This document shows positions 1 to 12,303 of a stretch of 64,000 nucleotides of DNA, in pieces. The position numbers were made by a program, and so were the translations under genes. This stretch comes from Allodiplogaster sudhausi. Lineage: Eukaryota; Nematoda; Chromadorea; Rhabditida; Diplogasteridae. How positions within the stretch are numbered: position 1 is the stretch's first letter; the number at the start of each line of letters is the position of its first letter. The notes beneath the pieces were generated by a model. That model worked only from the letters and a program-made list of their open reading frames with translations, was not told the DNA's origin and did no database searches. The DNA lies in NCBI GenBank assembly GCA_945643635.1, contig CALZFC010000268.1:937501-1001500 (forward strand). The letters run 5' to 3'.

Positions 1-59
1 AAAGACTTTGGGACTTTGTGCGATATCACTGTTGAGAGTTGGCGAAAGAATTAGATGGA

Positions 60-245
60 AATGAGGCATTTAAGGGTGTATATGGATAGAGAGAGAGAGA
101 GAGAGAGCGAGAGGGATAGTGAAGGAGAGAACAAGAATGAGAGAGAGAGATGGAGGGAGAGAGCGATAGAGAGAGGAGGTAGGGAGCGAAAAGGAGGGAG
201 AGAGCGATAGAGAGAGAGAGAGAGAGAGATGGAGGGAGAGATCGC
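60..245. repeat. GA/CT microsatellite tract
   Basis: Impure (GA)n with AGAGAGAGCGAG and GGGAGAGAG variants. It creates a false Ser/Leu-rich ORF on the minus strand. The DNA from here to 986 holds no gene that I can support. Both strands are open for about 150 codons at 263-815, but neither reading shows a known motif, and no splice or codon signal favours either strand. Confidence 0.85.
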
Positions 246-827
246 TTCAATCTATTTTGAAATTAGAGAAGCGCTCGTTTACTCGCTTCAGTAGACTTGG
301 AAGTAATGAGCCTAGGCTGCCGGCTTCCATAAGTCTCGACTATTAGATCATTGACATCATCTCGGGAGCTTCTGCTGTGTGGCCCAAGAATAACCACATC
401 CGGTGACAGAGGCCGAATCTTGCGCGGCAGAGAGCCCGCTAACGATTCGCCTGCCACAAGCCCAATTCTTTTGTTTGCCAAACCCGGCAAGTCTAGGGTG
501 CTAGATTTAAAAAATTTTCGTTTGAAAGCTAGAACCAGGAGTTTGTGTGATAGCATCCACATATGCGCACTCTCTCCGAGCGATGCAGAGAAGCGGACAT
601 TTGTCCTGAAAGATTTGAAGGACTGTAAAAGGAACATCAGGGTTACGGTAGCCAGTATTTCTTGGCAAATGGCCAAAAAAAGGGTGTTGTCCTCTGACAT
701 CAGTCTGAAGAACGCCAAGGGTAGTGTAGTGATTGAGCGGGCATTCCGAGAGGTGCTCATCGCTCTCAAAGGAGGCGAAATGCTCGGGAGAGAGCATCAT
801 GTTCATCTGGAATGATAGCTGAGATTT

Positions 828-892
828 TTGGCCTGGTGGTAAGCTGCCGAATCACTTGTGCTGAAGGGCCAGGGTTCGAATACGGTGCAAGG
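828..892 (+). other. tRNA-like / SINE-head sequence
   Basis: A B-box-like GGTTCGAATAC follows an A-box-like TGGTGGTAAG at about tRNA spacing. The T-arm stem does not pair properly (CCAGG opposite TACGG), so this is more likely a tRNA-derived repeat or a decayed tRNA than a working gene. Confidence 0.3.
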
Positions 893-986
893 TTTTGTAG
901 GGCGCCCAGATTTCATAAGAACAAATTACGTAAATCAAACACTTTTTGATATACTTGCTATGAAAAATAATTAATTTGAAAACAAA

Positions 987-2798
987 TTAATGTACATGAG
1001 GATGTAACGGCATGTGCAGTCGACCAGGCAACCAGTAGGCGCTGCTAAACTTGGAGTGAAGAAGATTGACGAAAAGAGAAATGACCGCAAGGCCGACCAG
1101 GGTGTAAAAGAGTTGAGCGAGTAGAATGGGCCATGTGGAATCTGGGTGGAGAAAAACTTTCTCAAAAGAAACCAACTCAAGTTTGAATTCGCACGCTTTT
1201 CCCTGATGATCAGGGGCTCTCATGCGCCATATCATAAATCACAGAAATGACACGTACTCACCATCGCTTTCCGCGTCCCGCATGCCAATAGTAGTGAGCT
1301 CATTGAAGACAGCGTAGAATGCGGCGTTGGCATCGAGCCAAGGCATGCGTAGGCGCACGACGATGCAGCCGAGCGTAAGCCAGCCAACCAGCGCGAACAC
1401 TGCGACAGCGACCTGGGAGGAATTGGCGGGAACATTTAAAATTCAAATGCTTCGAACCGAACACTGCGACAGCGACCTGGGAGGAATTGGCGGGAACTTT
1501 TAAAATTCAAATGTTTCAACCCGAACACTGAGACAGTAACCAGGAGGAATTGGCGGGAACATATAAAATTTAAATTTTTCGAACCGGTATGCCAAGAAGT
1601 CGCTCGCTGTGCGCTAGGCGATAGTCTCGTTGTTCTCTCGTCTTGGAGGAAGCCTGGCCAAGACTGCGCTCGAGTGCCTCCTCAGGCTCTGCACGAAGGG
1701 TGCAGAAGCGGAAAGCGGCCCAGCAAGCTTCTAGAAAATTATTGTATTTTGTTATGTCCTTGGGTTAACAATATCTTTCGATAATGTGTCACTGTCGAAC
1801 AAACCTCTTCCTACCGTGTGTAGGGATACAGTCTGCCTTCAAGGCTTCAACCGGGTCACCTCTAGTACCCACGCACAAGCGTCGGGCAATAGAGCACCCT
1901 TCGGTGGCCCTAGCCAGAGGTCACGCACAAGCGTCGACCGGGTTGCGCACAAGCGCCAACCGCTTCACAGATCAAACACTGTGAGCCTTCGGTCACGCAC
2001 TCGCGTTCAACGGGGAGAAGACCTTCTTAGACTGCGGAAGACGCCGGAGAAGATGTAGAAGCTTTATTAGCTGAGAGAACAGTAGAACTGTAGAACGTTG
2101 TTAGCGACAATGGATAGCGAGGTCGACAAATGCCGCACCCTACATCGGGCGTATTTATAACAACATGGCCATACATAGTGGGCGTGGCCAATTAACGAGT
2201 GAGAGGCGAGGGAGGCTACTGGACAGTAAGAGAGAGAGAAGTAGCCTTAAGATGTATGTATAATAACTGTGTATAGCGAATGCTAATAACATAACATATT
2301 TAAATTTTGAATTTCCCACCAACGCCTTGTTTTTTTTTTTTAAATAATCGTCAGAATGATGCACTAGGCCTTTTTCGTTATAGTCGGAAATTAATGAACT
2401 GTTTCTTTGTTACTGCACTTCCTTAGCCATTTCATAGGAAATCACGGGCCCAATCGCGCAAGAATTGCTGGAAATGGCTTTGTAAAAGAGAGGAGAGAGA
2501 GCGAGAGACAAAGAGCAGCGACCCTTCCCTCAATTGGCACTCTCCTGAGAGAGATAAAGAGAGGGCGTGGAGAGTGAGAGCTACAGTGTTTAAGTGAGGG
2601 AGAGTAGTATTGACAGAGCGAGGGAGAAAGAAAAAAAAGAATGATGAGAGAGGAAAAGAGGGTGAGAGAGGTAGAGATAGAAAGAGATCTCTCCATTGTC
2701 ACCCATCCAGATTGCATAGGGTGCATGAGAATGCATCCCCAGGGTGAATGTGCACATCTACTATGTCATCTGCAACGACCACCCACTTTGCAGGTCTC

Positions 2799-2838
<40 letters not shown>

Positions 2839-3775
2839 ATCTCTCCTTCTCTTCTTCTGTCTTTCTCTCTCTCTCTATCTCTCTTTTCTTTCCTCACTTT
2901 ATGTCTTTCATAACCTCTCTCTCTCTCTCCCTCTCTATTTTTTTTCTCTCATACTCCCTTTTCCTCTCGTTCTCCTTTCTCTATCTCTCTCTCTCTCCCT
3001 CTCTCTCTCCTCGCTATCTCTCCCTCTGTCTCTCTCTCTCTCTCTATCCACGTTGGAATTCCCCAGGCGCATGCAACCCTACTACTGTGTTTTGAGTCGC
3101 ATTCCACGAAGCTCATCTCCCATTTTTTTCCTCCTTGTCATGATTATCGCACTATCGGGAATAAGCAATCGCAAGCATGAGTGTGTAACACTCTATGCAA
3201 GCGTGGTTTTCACGCTGGCTGTCGGAATTCGCCTTAAGATCCTGCTGATAAAGTAAGCACGAAGTGTCTTGTGCAGGAAGCGCGTTTTTTTTTATTCCAT
3301 CACTTTTACTTTCACCAAGTCTCGCTAAGAAAAACAAGGATAGAGGAGACCGCCAGTGAGATAGCGCGTACCAAGCCGTTGGCACGGGGCGTATAAGTGC
3401 CAGAGAGCGAGAGAGAGAGAGAGAGAGAGTGAGAGCTGTGAGAGAGAGGAGTGTGAGAGAGAAAGAAAGTGAGAGAGAGAGAGAGAGAGAGAGAGAGCGT
3501 ACCAAGCCACTTGCACGGGAAGTAGAAGAGGAGAGCGATGAGATAGCCGAGATGCTTAATGACGATAACGGTGAATGGCAGGCCAACGATGGCAATGGCC
3601 ATGGAGAGGACACGGCCGGCACACGTGGCAGGCGCGGTGGGCGCGCCGATTGAGGTGATTGTTAGGAAGACCTGAGCGGATTTGGGGTGGTGCGGTGTCT
3701 TTGACTGTCTGGCTCTCTCTCCGTCCCTGTCTGGCTGTCTCAATCTCTGTCTCTCTCTCTCTCTCTCTCTCTGCC

Positions 3776-3810
<35 letters not shown>

Positions 3811-4192
3811 GTCTTTTTCCCTCCTTTCCAAACTCAAAATGCTAACAAAAAGGAGGGAAGAGATGAAAGTGCAGGACTGAGGCTGAAGAGGTGGCCGAAG
3901 CTTGAGCTCCTGCTCATAGGCCTCAAGACGTTCGTTGATAATGCTCATAAGGAATTGAGACTTGCTGGAATAGAGAGAAGTTAGGGAATTGAAGGTAAGG
4001 TAGCCTAAGACTTAAGGATAGGGTAGCTTAAGGCTAAGGTACGCTTAGAAAGAGTTAAGAACCTGTCATGGATATAGACGAGTAAGCGGGTGTTGTTGAA
4101 GATGTGCGGCAAAAGCTCATTAGCGATAAAGCTGTGTGGAAAAAAATTTCTCTTTCTCTCACTCGCTCTCTCGCTCGCTCTCCCTTTCTCTT

Positions 4193-4223
<31 letters not shown>

Positions 4224-4800
4224 TGTTCTCTCTCTCTGTCTCTCTGTCTCTCTCTCATGTTCTCTCTGTCATCTCTTGTTTTTACATTACAATTCTCTCG
4301 CTCTCTCCCTCCTCCAACTTAGTATTTTTGGCAATGATCCAAGCTCCAAACCTCTTCCGCTCCTCGGCCATCCTTGCCAAGTACATTGCACGATGCGCTC
4401 TCGCTTGAATTGACTCCACCAGATAGAAGGCAGTTGCAGAGCAGAGAATGAAAGAGACATACGAGAGAAGCAGAAGGATATGACCGAGCTGATAACGATG
4501 ATAGACTCGCTTGAGGTAGAGAATCAGGCGGAAAGCCTGAAAGAGGGAACGTATAGGTTGTATTATGCAAATATATATATATATATATATGTTTTTTTTT
4601 TCTAACACGTAGAACTGAAAATGTTTAATATTTTTTGTCTAATTTGGACATCTTTACATATAGGTTTCGGCTAACACGAACAGTTCTAAGAGTGGGATTA
4701 ATTTATTTGTCCCTTGTTTGGAAATATTTAAGTTATATAAAAAAAAATTTTATTAAAAAAAAAGCTTCAAAAGGCTTACCTGCTCATTGGAGATGCACAT
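987..4800 (-). CDS. Two-pore-domain (K2P/TWK-like) channel homologue with both selectivity filters altered
   Basis: Eight exons, all phases closing, give 355 aa: 4780-4800, 4319-4536, 4063-4131, 3878-3964, 3503-3708, 1585-1730, 1262-1412 and 987-1156. The K2P order is clear: M1 (about residues 25-46), a helical cap region (about 47-130), pore 1, then M2 with the family's T..GR and G.P hallmarks (TCAGR at about 160, VGLP at about 173). A cytoplasmic linker, M3 (about 250-268), pore helix 2 and M4 (about 308-332) follow. K2P channels normally carry TTIGYGN and TTIGFGD filters. Here pore 1 reads TITSIGAPTAP (residues 148-158) and pore 2 reads ELTTIGMRD (287-295), so both G-Y/F-G signatures are missing. 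Potassium conduction by the usual mechanism is therefore doubtful. The start is a 7-codon exon whose ATG follows an in-frame stop. The final residues HPHVH are followed directly by a stop. Confidence 0.85.
1394..1585 (-). repeat. Three tandem ~63-bp copies of an intron-acceptor-exon junction
   Basis: Copies at about 1394-1458, 1459-1522 and 1523-1585. Read on the channel gene's strand, each holds a short AT-rich intron starting GTTCGAA or a variant, an acceptor-like TTCCTCC(CAG) and the first ~19 bases of exon 7 (GTCGCTGTCGCAGTGTTCG in the intact copies). The copy farthest from exon 7 has lost the CAG. Confidence 0.85.
1740..2160. other. Intronic segment with short CGCACAAGCG repeats
   Basis: Lies inside the long intron 5 of the channel gene (1731-3502). 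ACGCACAAGCGTCG/GCGCACAAGCGCC occurs several times at 1870-1955. The stretch ends near TATTTATAACA. The composition differs from the CT-rich DNA around it, so it may be an old insertion or LTR fragment, but I see no target duplication. Confidence 0.3.
2799..3052. repeat. CT microsatellite in channel intron 5
   Basis: Impure (CT)n/(TCTC)n. Similar tracts lie in other introns of the same gene: GA on the plus strand at 3400-3499, CT at 3739-3812 and CT at 4143-4312. At 3346-3400 there is a short near-copy of the end of exon 5 (GTGCCAACGGCTTGGTACGC against GTGCAAGTGGCTTGGTACGC), probably a remnant of a local duplication. Confidence 0.8.
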
Positions 4801-5920
4801 TTGTCATGCAGCGCTTATAGGTAGGACTATAATTGAGTTTTTTTTTCTCGTGATTTTGGGAGGACAGCTGGCAGATACTTGGAGAGTGGTCTAGCTTCTA
4901 ACTTGCTGATGGAGAGAGAGCGAGAGTGGAAAGTGATTGAGATAGGGCGGAAGAGGGAGAGAGGGATAGAGAGAAATGAGGGCAAATGAGAGTGCGAGAG
5001 AGGGCGAGAGAAAATATAGTGATAGTTTGAGAGACAGAGAGAGATAGAGAAAGTGTGTTAGAGCGCGAAAAGCTTGCATCACAATCATCCGTCTTCCGCC
5101 TGCGTCTCTCATATTTCCATGTATTCTCTTCAATCATCTCTAGTCCCTAGCACTCCTTGTAAGATAAACCCTTGGGATACGGAGAGGGGACATATCAATC
5201 ACGAATGAGAGGGAGAGAGAAAAAGGGAGACAGCGAGAGCGAGAGAAAGAAAGAGAGGGAGGGAGGGAGAGAGGGAGGGAGACTGAGAGAGAAGAAGACG
5301 ACAGAGTGAAAATGCAATGCGGTCAACCAGAAGAGAGCATATGGTGAAATTCACAATTATGGGGCAAGTATGCATCTTGGGGGTATATCGGGGCATTTTC
5401 CCCCTCTCACAATACTCGATTACTGGAACTTGTGGCTGTGAATGGAGAATGTTGAACAAATTAAGTCGAAAGAATTATTGACAAAGACATTGAACATTTT
5501 GTTTTAATGTATTTTATATTGTATTCATTTAGTTTAAATTGTCCGTTGGTTTCGCAGAAATTTCTTTTCTCTATGCATCAAAAAGTTTTAGACTCATGGT
5601 AAGAGAAATGTCGATTCTGCTATGTTAGCACGTAGAGATGAATTTCCAACTTGACTTGCGCTGGCGGGAAATGAATTACTTTGGGGATTTAGCCAAATCT
5701 CACTGCGAGTCACTGCTCTCGCGTGGATTTTAGCAAGCATTTCGGACTTTTTCGTTGCTACCCTTTGAATACTGCCCCTAAAATGTTAAACTAATTTTTA
5801 AAGTTATGTTTACGCGAACTAATGTTTTCTACGCATCAAGTACTTTAGTGCTAGTGAAAAGATACTGTAGTATTTTTACCGCTTTTTTAAAAAGAAATAT
5901 TTAATCTATGAATTCTTCAG
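4801..5920. other. Intergenic, divergent promoters
   Basis: Separates the minus-strand channel gene from the plus-strand gene starting by 5921. It contains impure GA tracts at 4909-5052 and 5206-5295. 5460-5900 is AT-rich and may include the unrecognised 5' exon(s) of the downstream gene. No ORF here can be supported. Confidence 0.5.
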
Positions 5921-7934
5921 GTAGCTCCTGTTCTGGTGCTTGGCGAGCTTTTCGGTGAAGATTCGCGCGGATCGTGCAAGCTGTGCGGTCTACTTTCGAG
6001 AGGTGTGTTTTTATTTTAGTTTTATTTTTTTATTTATATTAAATAAATCTACTTCTAACGATAAGTTGTTAAGTTACCTATATATTTCCTTCTTTATTAA
6101 TAAAGAATGAGTACGGGACCTACAATTTTGGATAAAAACAGCTAGAAGGCAGTAAATATCAAGTTTTGCCGGCATATTACCTAGGATTCTTCCTTGTTTG
6201 TGATTATTAAAATCTGAAATTCCTTAAAAATCTCCGATTTTTTTGTGGAATGCTGTGTCTTTTTTTTTAGCCAAAATTAGTGTTTTTTTATATTTATTTT
6301 TTCAAATGGACATTTTGTTATATATTTTTTAGTTAGTCAAGTAATTATGTATATTTTCATAATTTGTTTTCTCTCGCCAGACGGCATTCCTCGCGCACTC
6401 CTGGACTTGCTGTGCCAGCTGCCGATTGAGAACCTCACGCATCCGACACTCCGCGCGGCTCGAGCAGTTCTGGTTAGTAGACTAATAATATATTTATTTC
6501 CCTATTTATTTTTTAGCAAAGGAAAAATTATATAATAACTTTGTTTTAAAAAATGTGTATATATGTAAAAAAAAAATTCCTGAAATATTCTCAATACCAT
6601 GTGGAGTGCCAAAGCAGGGCTGCAGTTTTTTTTATTAAAAAAGTTTCTGTTCGAAGCAAAAAACTCGAGGAATAACTCGAAAAATATGTCGATTGATTTA
6701 AATATAGCAAAGTTTACTGCTGGAAGAAGAAGAAATATATCGATTGACTATTTTTAATCTTTCCTTCAAGGCCCTCCTGACGCGGATGTGCTCGTACTCT
6801 GAGTGCTGGCGCGCGCTCTCCGTGCTCTCTCTTCCAGAGGCACTCTGCATCCAATTCGACGTCCTCAAGACGCCGCCCAAGCAGCTCTTCCTCGATCCGA
6901 CCAGCATTAACAAGTGGGTGGATTTCTGGATGTTTTTTTATACGTATGGCGTGTTAAAGAATTAAGAAAAAAAAATTTTATTGGTATATATTTTTTTATT
7001 TACGAATTTTATTTGCTTATTTGTGTGCATATTTCATTCATTTATTTTTTTTGTTTATCCACATTTTCCTTTTTCAGGCCTGGCTGCGAGGCGCGCGTAT
7101 ACGGCGCACTCCTCGACGACGTCTTCCATCTCTGCATGGCACTCCTGACGAATGCCGCATGGAAGCAGCTGTCCATTCAGGTGGCTAGGTCTTTCTAGGC
7201 GGCCGTATATTAGGCAATTTGAACTTCCCGCCAAAAGTTAAAACTACCTAGCATTAGGCTTGAAAATAAATTTTGCTTCTACAAGTCGTCATTTGAAGTT
7301 TTTAAATTATCGACTGACATGGATCAGTATTTTTCATTGTGTAAGAGATCTTGAGTTCGTTGTAGTTTTTTTTTTAGATAATTCGGCTATTTTTTATTAT
7401 TAAAATATATTTATAGAATGGTAAATAAATTTATGAATGAATAAATAGAAATGCCCTCAGGTGCTCTCTCTCTTGGACTGCGCATCCGATCTGCTGTCTC
7501 AACTGCTGCGTGCCGAGGTGGCGTGCAGTGTGGTAGAGACGGCGACGTCGATTCTTGTCTACATCCACGAACATGGTCTTTTTTTAATTAGTAAATTGTT
7601 ATTATCTCTTTTAAAATAAATTAGTTTTTATTTACTTGTTTCTATTAGAAAAAATTGAGCAGGGCATGAAACAGGAAAAGATTTTTATTTCAGTAATAAT
7701 CTGTTAAAAATCTTTTTTTCCTGATTCATGAACCAAAAAATTATTTGATATCTTCTTGCAGACATCGAAGCACGACCGTACATTAACGAATCTCGTACGC
7801 TTTCCGCATTGAAGGAAAGAGGAGACCGGAAGAAGGGTGGAGGAGGAGGATTAGGAGTTGAAGAAGCCCCCCAGACTGGCTACTCTTTCATCGCACCAGG
7901 CAGACTCTTCCCGAGCCAAGTTGTCAGGTCCTAA
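5921..7934 (+). CDS. Alpha-helical (ARM/HEAT-like) protein, family unknown, 5' end unresolved
   Basis: Six spliced segments with TTTTCAG-type acceptors run in one frame: from 5921 (VAPVLVLGELFGEDSRG), 6381-6472, 6771-6911, 7079-7180, 7461-7571 and 7762-7934. The product is dominated by Leu/Ala-rich amphipathic helices (LLDLLCQLPIENL, VLSLLDCASDLLSQLLRAE), like an ARM/HEAT solenoid. It ends in a charged, Gly-rich tail (DRKKGGGGG) and FPSQVVRS. There is no signal peptide or membrane segment. The first exon is not identified, so the protein is partial here. I noted a loose resemblance to the C-terminus of SCAPER but cannot support it. Exon coordinates may be off by a few bases. Confidence 0.6.
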
Positions 7935-8615
7935 GAAGAAGAAGAATACAGTACTATTCATTTAGTTTTGACTATAGTATTATTACTATTGTCAGTATTA
8001 TTATTGTTGCCACTGTTATTGTTATGGCTCTAGGTTTTTTTTCTGACAAGTTTAACATGCCCATACCATGAAGTATTTTTATTTTCCTACAAACTCTTCA
8101 GTAACAATTCGGTTGTCATTTCACTCTACTGTCACAGACTATTTGGATTTAAAGTGGAAAACGTTTAAGCGGGCGATCATTTTGTGTTGCGGACGTATCA
8201 GTGTTGGTATTAATTATTATTATTCTGTGACCTTTTTGTTAGTGTTTGTTTTTGACGATCTCTATTCGTGCTGTATTCTCGAATTGTTCACACCAATATT
8301 TTTATTTACATCCTGTGTTTCAGAAATTAAATAAAGAAAATGTGAATCCACCTCAATACAGATTTATCAACACATCTCAAGAATATGACGGAGATGCGGA
8401 GCGAAATATGTACAATGAGGGCTAGGATACGGTAAGTGGCTGGAGGGGTACGGTATGAGAGGATACGCTGTATCTTATGCTTTGTCGGACGACCTTACGC
8501 AGTTCGCGATTGCATGCGAGAATTGCAATGCTGGAAAGTGTAAATTTTTAGAGGCCATTTATCACAAAAATTTTTTTATCACCTATTAGATAAATTACAT
8601 AATAGAAAAAATTCA
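7935..8615. other. Convergent intergenic region
   Basis: Lies between two convergent genes. AT-rich, with an ATTATTATT-type stretch near 7975-8010 and AATAAA at 8330. No gene seen. Confidence 0.5.
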
Positions 8616-9009
8616 TCAGATGAACGGGAGAAAATGTTTGTCCAACAGCTGATTATGAATAAGATAATCTGCTGCGTGAATAAATGTTGACAACCTATCA
8701 CCGCCGACCGATGCGAGCCAAGCCAGCGTGGTCAGCATGACCCATTTGTCTGGTGGCAAAAGTGGCCCAAGCACGAAAGTGAGCGAGATGTCAAAGACGA
8801 AGAGGCACGTCTGAGCGCAGGACTAAAAAAATACAGTACTATGATAATATAATATTAATATAATAATTATAAGAATTAATAACAATTAATAATACTAATA
8901 TAATAATTTTAACAATTATTATTAATGATAATAATAATTAATAATAGTAATATAATAAATATAACAATTAATAATAATGATAATAGTAATAATAATAATA
9001 ATAATAATG

Positions 9010-9041
<32 letters not shown>

Positions 9042-9042
9042 C

Positions 9043-9092
<50 letters not shown>

Positions 9093-11290
9093 TTCTTTCA
9101 TCATTGAATAATGTGACTACACTAGATACATATATTAAAACCGTCTCATGAAAAACTACATGCAATTTGATAGAGAGAATGTAATACATACACATGTATG
9201 TACATAACATATGTATGTATGTATTCTTATTGTACATTAGTAAGTTCTCTTGTTAAGGATGATGAAAATTAAAATAACTTCACAAGTGGGAGCATGCAAC
9301 CTTCATAATCACTCATTTTGTTCATGTGATAATGCAATCAAATACCTGATAAAGCATCTGCATCTCTTTGGAGTTGTCTCGATTCAGCTGCTGAGCATTT
9401 GTACACAGTGTCGAGCGCATCTCAACGAAAGGATTGAGGTAGTAGACCTTTGCACCGAGTTCTTTATACATTTTGGAACACTTACAAAATTTTCTTGCCT
9501 AATCATAGAAAATTCAAAGGACGATGTAAGAATTCAAAATTTCCTCGTTTGAAAAAGTTATTAAAGAAGAAAAAAGAAACCCCACTCGATGTTGCAACGC
9601 AGAAAAAGGGCTAAATATTTGTAGGCGCGCATTCGAGACGGCCTTGATCTACTACTGCAGAATGATTTCGTTTCAAATTAAAGAAAAGAAAACCTTGGCA
9701 CGATGTTGGTGAAAGCGAACGAAAGAGAGCAAGTCGAGGATGACGTCGGCGACGAGCATTGCAAAGTAGCGCGCGAATTGGGTGAAGAAGCGCATGCGAA
9801 CGCACTCGACGCTCTGGCTGAAGACGAACACCCAGTTGGCGCGGTCGACGTAGAAGCCGCAGCTACCTTGAAATAGGTCTAAGTCCCGTCAGCTAGCTTG
9901 AAATCAGTCTAAATACCGTCAGCTGGCTTGAAATTGGTTTTCAAGAAGCAAAATTAGAGACAGTGGAAGCATAGTCATAGAGGATTACATCATGTTTAAC
10001 AAGTCTCTTTAAAAGAGCACACCAAACCCTCCCGAAAATCTACATATTTGAACGTTCCTGAACATTGTAGTTGCGCGTCTGTCTAACAATAAGACTCATG
10101 CTCTGTCGCCTTTGTGTCAGGCAAAAGCGCGCGAATTCAAAAGTGAGTTTTGGGTGAGCTCCTTTAAGAGTGTCGACCAACTCGAAAAGTGAATGTAAGC
10201 CTGAATGACGAAGGCGCCGGCGAGTGGAAGGCTGAGAAGGCAGCGGAAGAGCAGGCGCCGCCGCGCACTCCGCCAACCGACCACGACGCGGAGGGGAAAG
10301 AAAATGATGACGAAACGATTGGCAGCGAGGACGACACGACAATAGATGACGAACTCGTAGAGACACTCGAGCACAAACTCCGTGGACTGCGCGTGGACGC
10401 CAGCGAGCAGGAACTCGAGCTTGCTATATTTGCAAGGATTAGTAATTATCCTCTAGGACATATGGGTATCATATTTCCTAGTATTTCGGTATTATTTGCG
10501 CATATCGTATTATATGGGTTTATTGGACACATGGGTACTACGGCGAATGTTCATGTATTTTACGCAAAAAATTTCCACCCTCCTTTATCCCTCTTCTTTC
10601 CATTCAATCGCCGGAGCGGTCCATTAAATAGGCTGTTCATGAAGCCTAAAACTACCGTACTTTACCGTACTATTTGCACTAAAAGTCTCTCGTCTTGCAT
10701 ATTTTCTTGAGGATTACGCTAATCTCTATTATCATTGGACTTTGATTCATTAAACTGTTATAGAAGATAGAGCTGACAACATGAAGGTAGGCGCGACGAC
10801 GAACGAGAAGATCGCCTGGTGGCAGAGGGCGGCGAGAGTCAGGCAGAAAGTGGCGCGGCCGAAGAAGGATGTCGCAATGTGGCGGACGCGCCGGAGGAAC
10901 ACCGCCACCGTCAGGCAGCCAACGGCGCCGCAGAGGGATGTCTTAAAGGAGGGTGGTGGTTACCTGGCAAATTACATATGTACATATGTGAGGTTTCCAA
11001 TTAATGCGAAATGATTCACTTTAACCAGCCATATGTTAATTATTCACTGAACGGCTCCTTTAACCAAAAGGTATCGTCAAAGGTTCTTTGCCATTCTTCC
11101 TTATATGCAGAATATGTATTATATTGACATATGTACATATGTACATACGTATGTATGTATGTATAAACACTCTTTTGAAATATGAATGTTTAAGTACATT
11201 TTAATTAAAGCCTCATTTAATGTTATGTGATTTAATAAAATCTTAGCCTACTAAAAAAATGAGAACAGCTGAGAGTTGGTTGTCTTCCAT
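8616..11290 (-). CDS. srx-type seven-transmembrane chemoreceptor (nematode GPCR)
   Basis: Six exons with every phase closing give 307 aa: 11252-11290, 10781-10941, 10182-10423, 9694-9866, 9346-9447 and 8616-8822. The start exon MEDNQLSAVLIFL runs into TM1. The order then matches nematode srx-like receptors: SFFGRATFCLTLAALCHQ in TM2, a TM3 ending in AANRFVIIFFPLR (compare the family's NRF...FP), then TM4. TM5 runs into VILDLLSFVRFHQHRAK, the third loop carries KEMQMLYQ ahead of TM6, and the last helix contains HAADYLIHNQLL. Such receptors usually act in sensory cilia and couple to G proteins. The ligand cannot be inferred. The last intron holds a long (AAT)n microsatellite. Confidence 0.88.
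8868..9091. repeat. (AAT)n microsatellite
   Basis: Imperfect AAT/ATA trinucleotide array in the last intron of the receptor gene. It gives false poly-Ile and poly-Asn ORFs on the two strands. Confidence 0.9.
10050..10160 (+). repeat. Dispersed repeat with core GCGCGAATTCAAAAGTGAG
   Basis: In a receptor intron. A diverged copy in the same orientation lies at 14893-15006 (CTACATATT...CATTGT...TGTCAGGCAAAAG..GCGCGAATTCAAACGTGAGTTTT). A reverse-strand copy of the core is at 1165-1213 in the channel gene, and half of it forms a hairpin at 56079-56130. Confidence 0.6.
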
Positions 11291-12097
11291 GAAGTCGGAG
11301 TAGATGTCTTGGCGAAAGAATATGGTCCGCGTAGGAAGGAGGCTGGAGAGGCAGAGAAAGAAAGAAAGAAGAATAATTAGGAGAATATGTATGCTGAACA
11401 AATGTCCAGACCAATGGCCAGAAAATACATATGCTAGCATGATATGAAAAAAGTTGCCATCCATGTTCACATGAATAGACAAAAAAAAATTTACACGAAA
11501 GACAGGTGAAATGGCATTCGAGCGCATGAGCGAATCTTTTACAGCAGGTGTGATTTTCCAAGCAGCAATTTCATTGGGTGTAATTTCACTTGGCTATTTC
11601 AGGTAAGTACACTTATGATCTCGTTCAAGAGTTTCAACAGCATGTGTGAATTCAAAGTAATATTTTCATCTTCAAAACTGATGCTTCTTTGAGTGTTAGA
11701 TCAAAAATCATTATATATTTTTGCAGTTCTGATATCAACAGTTTACGAAGCAGCATTGGAAAATTGGTTTGAGACGGCTAAGTAAATGAGAGAGTAAATC
11801 ATTTATAATACGCAGTTACCTTATTTTTATTATGTAGTACCCCTTCCTCTATTAGAACCCCCCCCCCCCCTCCCAACTCCAATAGTGCCAATCTTCCTAA
11901 TTGTAAGCGAGCTCCCGGGTTCATGAAAAAGGAACGGCTAAAGAAGAGAAGTGGGTGGGGGGTGAGACAATCATGTGAATATTTGTATACGTAATCCGGC
12001 AAGTAGATATGTACATATGAACGAGCCATGCAGGAAACGACATGACGCACGCGAGGCCGAACTGCTCTCGGAGAAGTCGCCAGCACGAAGAGAGAGA

Positions 12098-12139
<42 letters not shown>

Positions 12140-12256
12140 GACAGAGGCTGACAATGAGAGGAGCGAGATAGTGAGAGAGATAGAGATAGATAGAGAGATA
12201 GAGAGAGATCGTGAGAGAGAAGAGAGTGAGATCGTGAGAGAGAAGAGAGAGAGATG

Positions 12257-12303
<47 letters not shown>

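Noticed and set aside
263..815. Overlapping ~150-codon ORFs on both strands
   Set aside because: Neither strand shows a recognisable motif, start context or splice partner; left as unassigned.
3316..3402. Possible extra channel exon giving NGLVRAISLAVSSILVFLSE
   Set aside because: No suitable acceptor at its unique part, and joining exon 5 directly to 1585-1730 gives a perfect frame through M3. It looks like a remnant of a local duplication.
8922..9107. Poly-Ile and poly-Asn ORFs
   Set aside because: Both are readings of the (AAT)n microsatellite.
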